DNA from: Symsagittifera roscoffensis
Taxonomy: Eukaryota; Xenacoelomorpha; Acoela; Convolutidae
DNA: 64,000 nucleotides
Direction of reading: 5' to 3'
Assembly: GCF_963678635.1 (NCBI RefSeq)
Contig: NC_087064.1
Location: forward strand, 26,204,189-26,268,188
The notes under the pieces were generated by a model. The model saw only the letters and a list, made by a program, of their open reading frames with translations. It had not been told where the DNA came from and made no database searches. A program made the translations under genes and the position numbers. This document shows, piece after piece, positions 22,331 to 33,651 of this stretch. The stretch's first letter is position 1, and each line of letters opens with the position of its first letter.

Positions 22331-23655
22331 AGATAGTCGAAATTGAACCAACAGAAAATGAGAGACCAAGCCTAGGTCTACTGCTTGAGAAGTTGCCCGA
22401 ACCCGTCAGCGAACCGCGTTCTGACAGGAAGGTGGAGCTGAGACTGGGAGGTAAAGATGACATATTCCCTACGAACTTGGTAACTGTTTGGATAATGCTG
22501 AGACCTTCTTGGTGTCCACATCCTCAGGCAAGTTTGATCGAAGAAGTCACGGAGCGAGTGAGACTGTCACCAGGGAAGGATGAGGGTTTGGGGAATCTGA
22601 ACGTGATACACATATTGATCCTGCCTCATCGAAGAGAGTCTGAAGAGATCATGAGTAAGTTGAACGAGTCGCCTAAGAAGCTGGAGCCAGGCAGTTCTCT
22701 TGATCTAGCGAGTGGAGGTGGAGAACATTCTTGTGATGGACGGTCTTGTGTCAGGATACAGTCTTTTCAAAGCAAAAATCTAGCCACTTGGTTTGGTGAC
22801 ATCACCGAAAAGGAGAAGAGTGAGGTGCAAATAGTAGCTGAGTGTTACACGAGCACCACAGTGAATTTAGCGACGGCATTGGGATTCTTCTCGAGGATGT
22901 GTTGTTTAGAGTCACGGACATGCTAGAGTCCGAGCACCATCTGGTGACGGCGTTAAGCGTGGAGTTTTGGCCTGGAGTGTAGCAGGTGGTCCAAAAGCAT
23001 ATCAAGGGATGGAAAAATGGTCTAGAGGCAGAGATGGAGTTTCCCGTGAGCGAGGCCTACAGTCTACCAATGAATGCGAAGTCTCTGGTGGGATCAGTCA
23101 TGGCGAGCTTGTGCAGAAGTCATTATCCGTTACATATGGCGATGGGGGAAGCGTCTAGTCAGAGGTTGCTGATTGACAAGGCTTTCTCGGTGCCTAAGTG
23201 CATGCGCCTGGTGCGGATATCCCATCATTCAAATCGGTTGTTACAGAAGATGCTGGGACGGTGCCTGAGGATCGAAGGGAAGACTTGAGTGAGATCTGGG
23301 GGGGGGGGACTCATGAGTTTGGAAAAAGAGAACACTAGTGACTTCGAGAGGCAGAACATGCTCGGGAGGATGGTGAATAGTGCCCAAGCCGTCGGCGAAA
23401 ATGACGTGAAGCTTGAGCACAATCTCCGCAGCATCAACTTGACCTACGGAGAATGCCCATGTCATTGTCTGGCGCAGACAGTGTGGTACCCGGAACAGTC
23501 AAATCTCTGCTTGATATGGAATGTTGAAGAAATTCGGTAGATAGGGCTACCGGACCATCAACAAAGAGTCACCCTTTTTGTGGCGAGCTCGATGCTGGCG
23601 CTGCGATGGATTGAGGAGAAAGTCACGGAAAAAACTTTTTAATGAACCAAAAAAT
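22331..23655 (+). pseudogene. C-terminal part of giant decayed ORF, unit 2
   Basis: This is the duplicate of 19860-21185 with the same three fragments (22393-22926, 22986-23288, 23289-23540) and the same internal stops. The third fragment is shortened in frame by an 18-bp deletion that removed the DNA between two copies of TGAAGC(A/T)T (near 23408). Shared stops show that the ORF was already dead when it duplicated. Confidence 0.45.
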
Positions 23656-24652
23656 TGTTTTTTATTTGCAATATCTATTATATAAAACAAAAAGCTGAAG
23701 GACACTTTTCGAGAAAAGAGTTTTTAATGAATAGCTTATAAAGCAGGAACTCAGGGTGCAGGTGGATGCAGATTTTGATTGGTGTTTAGCAATAATGTGA
23801 CAACTTTGCATGGCTGCGAATTTTGGGGTTTAGATAAAGTTAAATCTGCTGCAAGCTTCTATAAATGACCACTGGCACCGTATATTGAGACGCACTCAAC
23901 ACTCTGGGGACTCCCTGACAGTCGACGACACGCGATGAGGACATCGATCTTGAGTCCGGGGATTAAGTGCCAGTCGGTTATTTTTTGGAAGTTTGACCTT
24001 GAGCTGAACGTTCAATCTTAATTTTGGGGAGAAAAAAACTATTTCAAAATTTTGAGTTGAGCCTATCATGCTCAAGTTTTTCGCGACAAGTAAAATTATT
24101 TCTAGAGTGGCGGGAGGGTTTGGTAGTAGCCTTTAAGCTGTAACACGGGTTGTAGTCTCATGTCGCAAGCGAACTGAATTGGTTCCGACCGCTTGAGGTA
24201 GAAAAACACAAGAGAAAGTGTCCCTGATTCTTGAGCCAATGGTTATAGGGCCTATTTCTCTTAGCCTCATATGTGACTTAAGTAGGCGACTGTTACAAAA
24301 GCTGATCCGGCAAACAGAGCAAAGGGCAGCAGTAACGGTCTCATGGATAAACTAAAATCGACTGAAGGGTATCTTTAACAATTTTCTATCCTTTTGTAAT
24401 ATCAATCTGTAGGGAGCTCGACAGTGAATGAACTGAAATGACCCTCCATTCCGGTTTAAGCACCTTATTTTGGATATTGAATGGATACGGAGGGGTAAAT
24501 TACTAATCTTACTATGACTTTTTTACCCGTTTTAGATTTTCTGTTCCGTTTTTCAATCGAATACACCATAAAAAAAAACAAATTTAGGGTGAAAATAGTG
24601 ACATTTTGATCCCCCCACATAACGTGGTTTTTGAGATATCCACACTTTTCAA
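23656..24652. other. Noncoding 1-kb end of duplicated unit 2
   Basis: Near-identical to 21186-22183, including TATAAAT at 23860-23866 and the ACTGGCA/TGCCAGT dyad. It differs at its start by a short insertion containing ATATCTATTATATAAAAC. No gene is visible. The homology ends at CACACTTTTCAA (24652). Confidence 0.6.
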
Positions 24653-26194
24653 AATTGAAAAACGCCCTGAGTTAGTCAGGTCTCTCAAAGTTTGACAAAT
24701 TTATCTAGAAGAACCGGTTAAATTTAGTGCCGACGAGATTAAAATAATTAGTTACCCAAATCCGTTTTAACCTGATTTGTGGATAAACGAAACGCCGCAA
24801 AAGAAGAAAACTTTTCAAATTTTTGAGTTTTTGTGATAAAAATGTTCGAACAGCATGAACTTGTGAATTGACAGGTTTAAGAACCCATTTCCCAATAACT
24901 TTCTTGGTCCCAGTGAAAACGGACTTCACGAGATGGATTGAAGGTATTCACCAATCCGGAGGGGTCCAAATAGTTTATGGCAAGATTTTTGCAAATGAAA
25001 TAATTTGATCGGTTTTTTTTGTATTGAAACAGAAAAATATAGACCTTCTGAGATCGGATCGAAACTTTTTCATCAATAGGACTAGAAATTAGGAAAACGT
25101 TTGGCTTCCCGGTTAATAATTTTATTTTTTTTCTTATTTTTTTTCTCGTAGCAACGTAGCAACGGCTGAATTTGTACGTTGTTATAGGCAATAAAGAAGG
25201 GTCAGGTAAACTTAAAATAAGTAAGCAAGTAGAAAAAAAGCCGGTTAGTATACCGCTCCCAGTAAAGGAAAATGTTTAAAAAACAGCTTAGCTTCAACCC
25301 GGAGGGTCCGAAGTCCTTCCTAGTTAATTTTGCATGGTAGAGCTCTATGACCGTATTTGGAAAGGTCTCGGCATAAGTTTTTGCCAGCTTGGAAGATCAT
25401 CATTTTTCCAATTCGATCATCATTTTGCCATCATTTTGCCAAGGGTCTATTTTTTTTCGAAAGCAAACTTAAGAATCCAAATACTACGTAAGCGAAAGCT
25501 AGACATTTAGTGGGCAGAACTAAGCTAAGATATTAGGACAACTAAGCGGACCAAGCAAGTCAGGAAACCACAATCTGCACTGGAAACTAGTCTATAAATT
25601 AAAACTGAAAAGACCATAATAAGACTACAACAAGCCGGAAGACGGAGAATCGCGACTTAAAGTCTAATCGATAACAGAAACACAAAATTGAATTACTTCG
25701 GATTGGAATCAGAAACTGATTTTTTGTAGGAGTGGTTGCCTTGAGAGTCTTAGTAGGTCTAGCCTGGGCAATCCGTAGCCAGATAGGTAATACCGAACTC
25801 GGTGGATAAAGTAGACTCTCACTTGAGAGGAATATACTGCTTTCGAGTTTTGCCTGTTTAGTGTGGCACTAAACAAACAAATTTTTTTATTTAGAAATTA
25901 GTCAGTTCGAGTGAATTGCGACAGATCAAGCGCAACGCACAATAAATTTTTTCTCCTTCTTCTTCAAGTTGAATAAAATGATTTTTAAATTTTTTTCATT
26001 ACTGTTCAAAATCGGGTATTGAGTTCACTATCTTTCAAAACATTTTGACATCATCTGTCTGTGCTAGCATTTTATGCAAAAACCAATACTCATTACTGTG
26101 CATAAAGTCGAGATACGTTGAAATGTGATAATTTAATCAGATTCGTGGTCACTGGTTAGTTAAAACTTTGGAACATTGTCGTGTGATGTTGCAA
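24653..26194. other. AT-rich intergenic DNA, no gene seen
   Basis: About 1.5 kb without a convincing reading frame on either strand. Minor structure only: a CCGGAGGG(G)TCC motif at about 24957 and 25301, a short ATCATCATTTT/CATCATTTTGCC direct repeat at 25394-25440, and homopolymer T runs. It may be degraded transposon DNA, but nothing identifies it. Confidence 0.6.
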
Positions 26195-26700
26195 ATGTTT
26201 GTCAGACAACGAATAAGATAATAAGCAAATCAAATGAGGAAGAATGAATCTAGACAAGTCTAGGATACATAAGCACGGAGATATCTCTAGAAAGTTTATA
26301 TCGAAGAAACAAAGGAATACAATGAATGACCTTTTGTCGAAAGAACCAAAAAGACTCGGAACAAGAAGGAGAGGAAAGTTTCATATAAAACTATTGAAAC
26401 AAGGAGTCAAAAATTTTCAGAAATATATGTGTGTTTTTGTAATTGGTTGTCAGATAACAAATACAATTATACGCTAAGGAAGTTAGTGAGCAACAACTAG
26501 TGATTAGTTAAGATGAGTCTAGACAAGTCTAGGATAAATAATATCGGAGATAGCACTAGTCATCTTATACCGAAAAAAGAAATGAATAAAATGATTGACT
26601 GTTTTGTGGAAAAAGCCAAGAAGGCTCGAAACAAGAAGGGGAGGAAAGCTTCAAGCAAAAGTGTTGAAACAAGGAGTCAAAAGGTCTCGGAATGCAAACG
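26195..26700 (+). repeat. Pair of about 270-bp direct repeats, each with a basic ORF
   Basis: 26240-26419 and 26509-26687 align over their whole length, including flanks with TTTGTCAGACAAC / GGTTGTCAGATAAC. Each starts an open frame (26244-26477 and 26513-26740) beginning M-(N/S)-LDKSRI and continuing into a Lys/Arg-rich tail (KKARNKKGRKASSKS in the second). The nucleotide copies have diverged but both frames stayed open for about 75 codons. They lie just upstream of the second Gypsy-like copy, so they could be leader or gag N-terminal sequence that was duplicated; that link is inference. Confidence 0.6.
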
Positions 26701-27121
26701 AACAACGTTGAAGCGAGAGATACATCGAAGCACTGCTTAGGACGAGGATCCAGCGGGACGTAGAATCGAAGGGAACGGGATTAGACTACTAAAGAGCAAA
26801 TCTACTCCCGCACAATTTTGTCACTTTGACCGGGACTCTTGATCGAGAATAAATGTCGGAACTGTCCGACATTTCGATTGAAAAACCAGCAGAAGAAGTA
26901 TAATATGATTCCCATTCCATAATGCAAGGGGTGCACGGAAAGAAGCAACGTCTTTTTCGTTTTCAAAAAGAATCAAGAACATTTTGGGAAAATTTTATTC
27001 CGTTTAACAGTGGAAAGGGAACTGGTGGTGCTGTCGACACTCAGGAAGAGGGTGACGATAACGAAGAACTTCAAGACATTTGAGTCTCAGTTTACCTTCA
27101 GCAAAATGATGCACATCTCAG

Positions 27122-27350
27122 TTGAGATTCACCAAAATGAAGCATTCCATTCGTAGCCGTGTTCATTGTTCTGACCGCACCAACCTGATTGAAAGAGCTG
27201 TCTTTCATGTTGATAGGTGCTGCGTTCTCATGGGTTGAACCATGAAAACTCGGCACCTGTCAACGTGATGGATGGCTCTTTCGATCAGTTTGGTGCTGTC
27301 AGAACAATAAACACGGCTACGAATGGAATGCATCAATTTGGTTAATTCAA
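27122..27350. repeat. 229-bp near-palindromic hairpin
   Basis: The left arm (27122-27225) and right arm (27250-27350) are inverted copies: CATTCCATTCGTAGCCGTGT at 27143-27162 matches the complement of ACACGGCTACGAATGGAATG at 27311-27330, and the match extends through GTTCTGAC, GAAAGAGC and the GTTGA(T/C)AGGTGC block. The centre itself is a small palindrome, CATGGGTTGAACCATG at 27229-27244. The arms are about 100 bp with scattered mismatches and small indels. It lies about 80 bp before the open gag frame of copy 2. It could be a foldback MITE or a structured leader. Confidence 0.85.
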
Positions 27351-27426
27351 TACGAAGGCCAATTCGGACCCACAAACAGAAACGACTAGGGTCATCAAGT
27401 CAGAGACCACACTGAGGGAATTAGAG

Positions 27427-29220
27427 GTGGAGTACGAAGGACCTTTGAGACAGAGAGGAGTGGTCCGAGTTTCAACTGGCACCAAAGTGCCTGTCAAGAA
27501 TGAGGTGACGCTACCACTAGTGACTCCCTCGGTGGACGACGGAGCATCAATAGAAGAGGCCTTGACCAGGATTATGGAAAAGATGAGTGAGAAAAATGAT
27601 CAGACATCAATCAGAATGAGTGAACTAGAGAGAGCAGCTCATGTTGAGAGAGAAAATTTGCGTTTACATATAAATCGCAATATACAGGAGGTCAGTCAAA
27701 GCGGAAGTGCTTGAAGGAGAGGAAACATGAGTACTTGGCCAGAAACTTGTCACAAATGCCGCGGGAGGCCGAGCAGAGAGAGCAACGATTGAGAGGTGAC
27801 CTGGAACAACTTCGGAGTCAACAAGAGCAGACTCTTGATACTCTCAATACTAGGAACGACTTAATGATGGAAAGAAGCACTCATGATAAAATGGAGAGAT
27901 TGGGCGGTCTCCTGGTTAAAAGGAGCAGATCTAGAAATAGAGGAACACACTCGAGGGAGGCTAGCTCAGAGCCGAGAGTGAACTTCAATGAGCAGTCAAA
28001 TAGAGGAAGGACGCATGGGTCTACAAGAGGAAGAGGCAATCCATCGAGTGACGCCACTGGGAGTAACAGGCCTAGAAATCCCACGAACATCGGAGGGGGC
28101 TCTACTGGACATATGCCACTCTCAAACGAGCGACCCTCGCGAGACACACATTCGAGTGGAAGAGATGATTCCTCAAGTTGGAATTACTCGAACCAGAGAA
28201 GAGCTCAGCCCAGCGATCTGTCAGGAGGGATGTCGCAGAGCCTCAAACAACGGATTTTAACGATCACCTGGGATCTTCAAGGGATGCAACAGCGAAGTTC
28301 ACAGCGTTTGAACCTCTTAACAGATCCCTAGAGACGTTCCTCACAAGATTGTCCAGGACCAATGAGCGCAGGGAAAAGTCTAAAAGGGTGTTCAGAAACC
28401 CGAGATGTCACAAGGATGAAACCGACAGTTGTATAGATACCTGGATAGAGATCAAGAAGTTGCGTTTTGACGACGAAGGCTTGACAGAAAGACAGGATTG
28501 CAGTGCGCGCACAGCAACTACGAAGGGACAGAGCTGAACTGCGTCATGGCGAAAAAATTATATCAGCGGGATACTGCCGAGAAAATTTTTGAGATACTGT
28601 TGAACCGGTAGTGCAATGGCACAAAGCAAGGGTGCGCTTCAAGAAACAAAGACAACGTGATAATGAAACCATAGACAAGCTCTTGGATGATTTGGAAATG
28701 ATGAGAAGACGTAATCAACCGGACGAGTCAATCATTAGGATGAGCTTGGCAGTAGCTTCAAAGTTCATTGATGGTGTGAAAAACGATAAGCTCAGGACAA
28801 TTTTAGCTACGCACTACTCACCGCTTTCATCCAATGCACCAAAGGCGAAAAAATTGCGACTGAAATTCAACGAATACCTGTTGCTGAAGCCTCCGATGAG
28901 ATCAAGTTATTACAAGAACAATTATTACGTCTTAACAATGGACCAGCAAACCAGGTCAACAACTGGTACAGGCCCAGGGATGAAATGGACAAGAGACGCT
29001 CTCTCTTGCACAAATTGATGTTCCGCAAATCATCATGTATCAGCATGTCCAAGCTATAAACAAGGCCTTAAAGCAATCTGTTTTAGCCTTGAAGATGAAG
29101 ACGCGTCGGACATCGATCATGAGGATTTTGAGAAGATTAAATGGAAAATTCGGCCATAGTTGTTTCATTTTTAACATGGTGGGTAATTTAAAATCAGACT
29201 GTCCATAATTTTGAGATGGT
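27427..29220 (+). pseudogene. gag-like pseudogene (copy 2)
   Basis: 27427-27711 is an open charged, coiled-coil-like stretch that extends upstream without an ATG. 27711-28331 (206 codons) is a basic, Arg/Ser/Gly-rich region. 28178-28537 contains a capsid-like part with CIDTWIEI. 28611-29018 is a helical continuation (KARVRFKKQRQRDNETIDKLLDD). A zinc knuckle near 29008-29052 is interrupted by a TGA after its first Cys pair begins (CTN, then CSANHHVSAC). A second one near 29159-29205 has lost a Cys and the His. The parts lie in different frames. It matches copy 1 gag domain by domain. Confidence 0.8.
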
Positions 29221-30290
29221 GTGTCGAAAATCAAGCAGCCAAGCATGAGGAGGCTTTGTCAGGCTTTAAGGCCAGCAACGCACGCCTGATGAGCGAGGCG
29301 AAACCACGGAGTAAAGAGAAAGCGCAAGAACTGGCCACGAAGAAGATGAGGGCCGTGCTAGAAGAAACGAGTGAGACGGAGCCCAAAAACGCGGTTTTTG
29401 GGTTTGACTTGAGATTTTGGGTTTGACTATAGAACAGCGCAAGAGATGCCCTGACCACAAATCAAGTTGGAAACCATAGAAATTTAGCAAAAAGTCTAGC
29501 TCGAACTGGAAAACGAGAGAAATGAGGATTAACTCAACGCCTTTGAAGCATCCGTCATGGAACAAAAAGGCACAGTGCATCTTGAGCATGAAATTGGATG
29601 TAATATCTGGGCGTTGCAGCAAGGTAGCAAATACAGTCGATTATATCGGTAGATAGAGGGGCTTCAGGTAATCAGGAATCTGAATGAGCCTTCGGAGTTC
29701 ACCATGATGCATCTGGACATTTATGCAGACAATCTTAGATAAGCAGAGTCACGCACTGAGACGAGGGCTGTGCGAGCATTGTTGACAACAGGTGGCACTC
29801 GAAGCATGAGACTTCACGGGCCCTACGTGGAAGTCTACTGACCAAATCAAGCGATGCTCAACGTGGATGTGGTTAGTATTTATACCAAGACCTACATCAC
29901 GACGGACAATGACCAAATAGAACAGAAAAGTTTGGGTGGGAAGAGCTGAAAATCCGCAGAATTGGTCAAGGCGCCATGCTGGAGCAAGATGCCGTCCACA
30001 TTGGATACGAAGCAGATGTGACTGCACTTTCGCTAGACACCGACAATAAATAAATAGGAGTCACAGGACTCCTAGAAACAGGAGCAGTAGTCAATTTGAT
30101 GCCTATAAAGACATGGGAAAGGATGGGCTTCACCAAGGAGGACCTGATAACCACGGACTTAAGATTTTTTATTGGCAGACGCCAGTCGCGGAGCCAACTA
30201 CGTGGCAGGGAGAACTCCAATAAGAGTCCTCCAAATGTGAGGACGGAACGTGTAGGTGAGTTTTCTCCTGGTAGAGAACCTGGTTGATTA
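29221..30290 (+). pseudogene. Protease region (copy 2)
   Basis: After a Lys/Ala/Glu-rich linker (29211-29426), readable fragments match the pre-protease segment of copy 1 (EPSE, ALLTTGG, SIYTKTYITTDND). The active-site strand near 30067-30105 reads GLLETGAVVNLMP: here the catalytic Asp is Glu while the following T-G is kept, the reverse of copy 1, where the Asp is kept and the Gly is lost. The open fragment 30096-30287 continues (TWERMGFTKEDLITTDL). Stops at 30051 and elsewhere break it. Confidence 0.7.
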
Positions 30291-30879
30291 GGATCAGTTC
30301 ATATTGGGGCGTGACGATTGACCTTAGTAATTGACTGATAAGGACAAGGAACCCAGACAGGAAGGATGTTTAACGGCCAGTAAATAGGAGAAAAACTGAT
30401 GAGAGTTAAATACCTTTTTGTAGACAGAAAGGTAAATTTACAGCCTAAGCAGGCAGTACTAGCGAAATTTAGGATGAGATAGTTAAACCCATTCTGTGAT
30501 AGTAGGCAGATTTGCCTGGTACCAAAACCAATCAAACAAAATTGAGTGATTTTACGCGGTAGTTTTACCGTCACACGAAATGGGCTGTGTGTGAGTGTAT
30601 TGATGAATACACTGGACACAATGGTTTCAATCCAACGTGGAAGGAAACTTGGCTACACTTAACCGATGAGGACGGACTATGAAGAAACGCCGAAGCTGAA
30701 GGAGCATCGAGTAAAGGATGTCCAACTCACGCAAATAATGATGAGGTATAAAAGAAATTAGTGAAATGAAATCTGTAAACAAAAAGTTTTTAATGAGATC
30801 TTAAGCTTATCGAGCTGATCAAATGTTTTTTAAAACATAAAGCGGATATTGTTTGCTGTAACTTTTTTGAGCGCGAGAT
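30291..30879. other. Decayed DNA between protease and RT of copy 2
   Basis: About 590 bp where copy 1 has the protease C-terminus and the RT lead-in. Only scattered similarity remains (for example LGRDDLTLVN-like remnants near 30300 and an NTLDTMVSIQRG-like stretch near 30605). No intact frame; AT-rich. Confidence 0.45.
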
Positions 30880-31990
30880 TGAACTGGAAAAAAGCGTCGG
30901 CCCCATAGGGAAGGAGCGAGGTGCATGACACCGCATAAGTCAGAGGCGTGCAAGAAAAAAAAGAAATGCTGCTCGAGTGCGACATGATTAAACCATCAAA
31001 GCCGCTGAGCTTGTGGGGTTGTCATGGCCAAGAAGAAAGGAGGATAACTGAGATTCTGCGCGACTTTCGCTACGTAAACGCGATGACTAAAAAGGACGCG
31101 TACCCTATACCACGCCTAGACGAAAGCCTCTGAAAACAACTTGGAGACGCCAAGTTTTTCACCACGTTGGACCTGCGTTCTGCCTTCTGGCAGGTTTCCC
31201 TGCGGAAAAAGGATAGAGAGAAGACCGGATTTACATAAGAGTTAGGCTCAGGTGTTAACTAGCGTAACAAAAAAGTATGGAGCCTTATAATGTGCTATGT
31301 AGTGATGATGTAGTGATAGCAACGCCCACCTCGACTGAGCATAATGACAGACTTGATGAAGTACCTGGAAAGAATGGTGGATAAGCTTGGCACGCTGCCG
31401 GATCGGGATGCAATGGTGGCTGTGTTAACATGGAAAACCCCCAGAAAAATCACACAGCTGATGAACTTCCTAGGATTTGCAAAATATTATTGAAAGTTCA
31501 TAAGAGGCTACGCAGAAAAAGTCTACCCGATGCAGCAGCTGATGAGCAACAAAGAAAAAAATTCGAATTCATTGAACGAGCTCAAGAAGCCTTCGAGAAC
31601 ATAAAGCGTGAGCTGAGCGGGGCGTCAGTGCTAGGAATGCCCACAGAAAAAGGCATGTACATTCTCGACACTGATGCATCAGTGGTAGCCACTTTAGGAA
31701 CATTTCATCAGGAGCAGGAATGGACGTAAGGTATTGAGCGACACTGAGATAAAGTATTGAGCGCCAAAAGCAGAAACGGGTGCGGTGGTCACATTCAATT
31801 AAAATTAAAGTGCCTACTTACGGAGCGCTCTTTTCAAGTTGGGAGTGGACAAGCGAGCCTTATACTGGTTGAACATGTGCTCCATGGACCAGAGTTTTCA
31901 TGGTCGTGGATAACTTAGGTTGGATGACCACCACATGATAACTGAACACAAGTTACGCGATGAGCAACGGAATTCCAACAACCTCAGCAA
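30880..31990 (+). pseudogene. Reverse transcriptase and RNase H (copy 2), deleted in places
   Basis: 30948-31133 carries the fingers (RDFRYVNAMTKKDAYPIPRLDE). Motif A is LDLRSAFWQVSL near 31167-31202. Motif B is missing: sequence jumps from the end of that block to the KKYG...MCYV segment near 31268-31300, so about 100 bp is deleted. In motif C both Asp codons survive at about 31302-31307 but a small insertion puts them out of frame. A further deletion follows, before ERMVDKLG near 31370-31390. RNase H lies in 31430-31729 with LDTDASVVA. Stops and frame changes throughout. Confidence 0.88.
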
Positions 31991-33130
31991 GATCGCTGAA
32001 TTTTACCAAAGACTTGAACAGAAGCAGGCTAATCAGGCAGAAATCAAGGAAGAGTTCCCGTTTTTAAACAAAAAGACTTACAAAGCACTTCGAGTGATAG
32101 ATAAATGGGTAAGTCAGGCCATCCTATACCGGTAACCCTGAAAAACTGTTAAAAAGCAGCAGAGATTAGGATTCTATCCAAATAGGACCCAATGCCCTTG
32201 GATCTGTTGTTACGTTCAAACCTGGTTTAACAGGAACTGTATCGTTTGAAAATAAACAGCCTCTCGTTGCAAGACATCAGGGTGTAGGTCACATCAGAGG
32301 TGATTCGAAAACTGGATGGACTATTGGAGATAGAAGTGACTAGAGTTTATCCTGATTGGGCACCAGCCATGACATTGTTGACCGTCAATGAGAAAATAAG
32401 GATATAACCATCAAGAATCAGCAAAAAGAAAAAGAAAGTGATTGTTGGACCGTAGTTTTCAAAGCGTTGTAATGAGAAAATCGTGCAAAATCAAGGAGCA
32501 GGAGAGCTGGACTCAGAAAAACTTTCGATACGCCTGACCAAGGACTGATTGAAGTTGAGTCGAAACACTCGGAACAAAAAAATTTGTCCGGGGAGTCGGA
32601 CACTGATGGAAGCAGGGACGCAGATGAACAAAACCAGGTGGACAAAGTTTTGTCTGGGGGGTTCTGGTGGATGTGAAGATCAAGCGCATCAGAATCTGCC
32701 GTAGAAACCTGCTCCAAGGTACAACCATCTGTGGAGAACTTTATAAGGAAATCGGGGTTTGATACGTATTCAGACAAAAATTCGAGCACGGGATCGAAGG
32801 CATCGGATTTGGAGCTACACACAAGGTTGGTGGAAACTCGAGCAAAAGAACTGGACAGGGAGGTGTATCAAGACCCTGAAAGTGATCGCTACTTATTCCC
32901 CAGTGAGAAAGTCTTTGATAACGTGGTGATGTTAGCGTTGTCGAAGCGTGCTGAGTCTTTCAGCAAAGAACGAAGCAGTCAGGAACTATCAAAACAGGAG
33001 GAAAAATTTTGGCAAAGATTTGGCGTGTTAAGATGGAAAATTACGCACACAGACCGATGAGCTGAACAGTCACCTTAGGGTCATGAAGACATACTTGAAG
33101 GCAAGATACAGTTTCACTGTGCTAAGTGCT
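31991..33130 (+). pseudogene. Charged post-RNase H spacer (copy 2), end of homology
   Basis: 31920-32135 covers the end of RNase H and the start of the spacer (EEFPFLNKKTYKALRVIDKW, matching the FSFIDRETYESLPLTRW-like segment of copy 1 near 9790-9840). 32731-33060 is open, acidic and Ser-rich, ending LRWKITHTD. Directly after the stop comes a helical remnant (ELNSHLRVMKTYLKARY) that aligns with the end of the copy 1 spacer at about 10523-10585. Nothing after about 33130 matches copy 1, so the element is truncated before integrase. Confidence 0.65.
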
Positions 33131-33274
33131 CTGAGAATTGACCGTATGAGTTACTCAGTTACTCCTTCTTTCTTTATATAAAAAAGCAACCTTTTTCTTC
33201 CTTCTGTGCTTCTGTGATGAAAAATGTAACTTCGCCAACCCATTCAAAAATGAACAAAAAGAGAATTTAAAATT

Positions 33275-33474
33275 NNNNNNNNNNNNNNNNNNNNNNNNNN
33301 NNNNNNNNNNNNNNNNNNNNNNNNNNNNNNNNNNNNNNNNNNNNNNNNNNNNNNNNNNNNNNNNNNNNNNNNNNNNNNNNNNNNNNNNNNNNNNNNNNNN
33401 NNNNNNNNNNNNNNNNNNNNNNNNNNNNNNNNNNNNNNNNNNNNNNNNNNNNNNNNNNNNNNNNNNNNNNNNNN
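33275..33474. other. Assembly gap of 200 N
   Basis: Exactly 200 Ns, the usual placeholder for a scaffold gap of unknown size. It lies between the truncated Gypsy copy and the first visible IMPDH exon, so the missing 5' exons of IMPDH (the N-terminal about 50 residues, including the conserved YNDFLILPG segment) could be hidden here. Confidence 0.98.
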
Positions 33475-33549
33475 GAGCACAAGCGAAGCTAAAAGCGTTC
33501 TTAAATGGATTGCATTTTAAGAGTGGTTAATCGTTTTGCGTGTTGACAG

Positions 33550-33651
33550 GACCTGAGTTCGCCTCTGACCAAGCAGATCACTCTACATTCTCCCTTCGTG
33601 TCATCTCCCATGGACACCGTCACAGAGTCAGACATGGCAATTGCTATGGCT
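33550..33651 (+). CDS. IMPDH: IMP dehydrogenase, internal exon A (barrel start)
   Basis: A 102-bp phase 0-0 exon between an AG at 33548-33549 and a GTGAGT donor at 33652. It encodes [15 protein letters not shown] and then [19 protein letters not shown]. This matches residues about 51-84 of animal IMPDH, including the SSPMDTVTE segment whose Ser and Met line the IMP site. IMPDH converts IMP to XMP with NAD, the rate-limiting step of guanine nucleotide synthesis, as a cytosolic tetramer. The upstream exons with the N-terminus are not visible; the 200-N gap begins 275 bp before this exon. Confidence 0.95.

Larger units (their letters stand above)
19711..24652. repeat. 2.47-kb tandem duplication
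   Basis: The segment 19711-22183 is repeated directly at 22184-24652. Matching landmarks lie 2471 bp apart in the first half (for example the reading frames at 19922 and 22393, both 177 codons with three differences). The junction is sharp: GACTACTC...GAGACCCACGA starts both units, and CACACTTTTCAA ends both, after which the first unit runs into the second and the second runs into unrelated DNA. Differences are scattered SNPs, a poly-G length change near 20826/23298, an 18-bp deletion in unit two near 23408, and a small insertion near 23670. The near identity implies a recent event relative to the decay of the ORF, because both units share the same stop codons. Confidence 0.95.
26741..33130 (+). 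mobile_element. Degenerate Ty3/Gypsy-type element, copy 2, 3'-truncated
   Basis: This has the same family and order as copy 1: gag (27427-29220), protease region (29640-30290), RT and RNase H (30880-31990), then the charged spacer (to about 33130). Shared sequence includes CIDTW in the capsid, the first zinc knuckle, the protease, DAYPIPR in RT, LDTDASVVA in RNase H and the helical end of the spacer. Homology stops inside the spacer, before any integrase, and unique DNA leads to the assembly gap. It is more damaged than copy 1, with internal deletions in RT. The 5' limit is uncertain; no LTR was found. Confidence 0.88.

Noticed and set aside
25740-25830. tRNA- or small-RNA-like segment
   Set aside because: No cloverleaf or A/B box pattern could be fitted.
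33244-33482. Minus-strand open frames across the gap
   Set aside because: They consist almost wholly of N bases.
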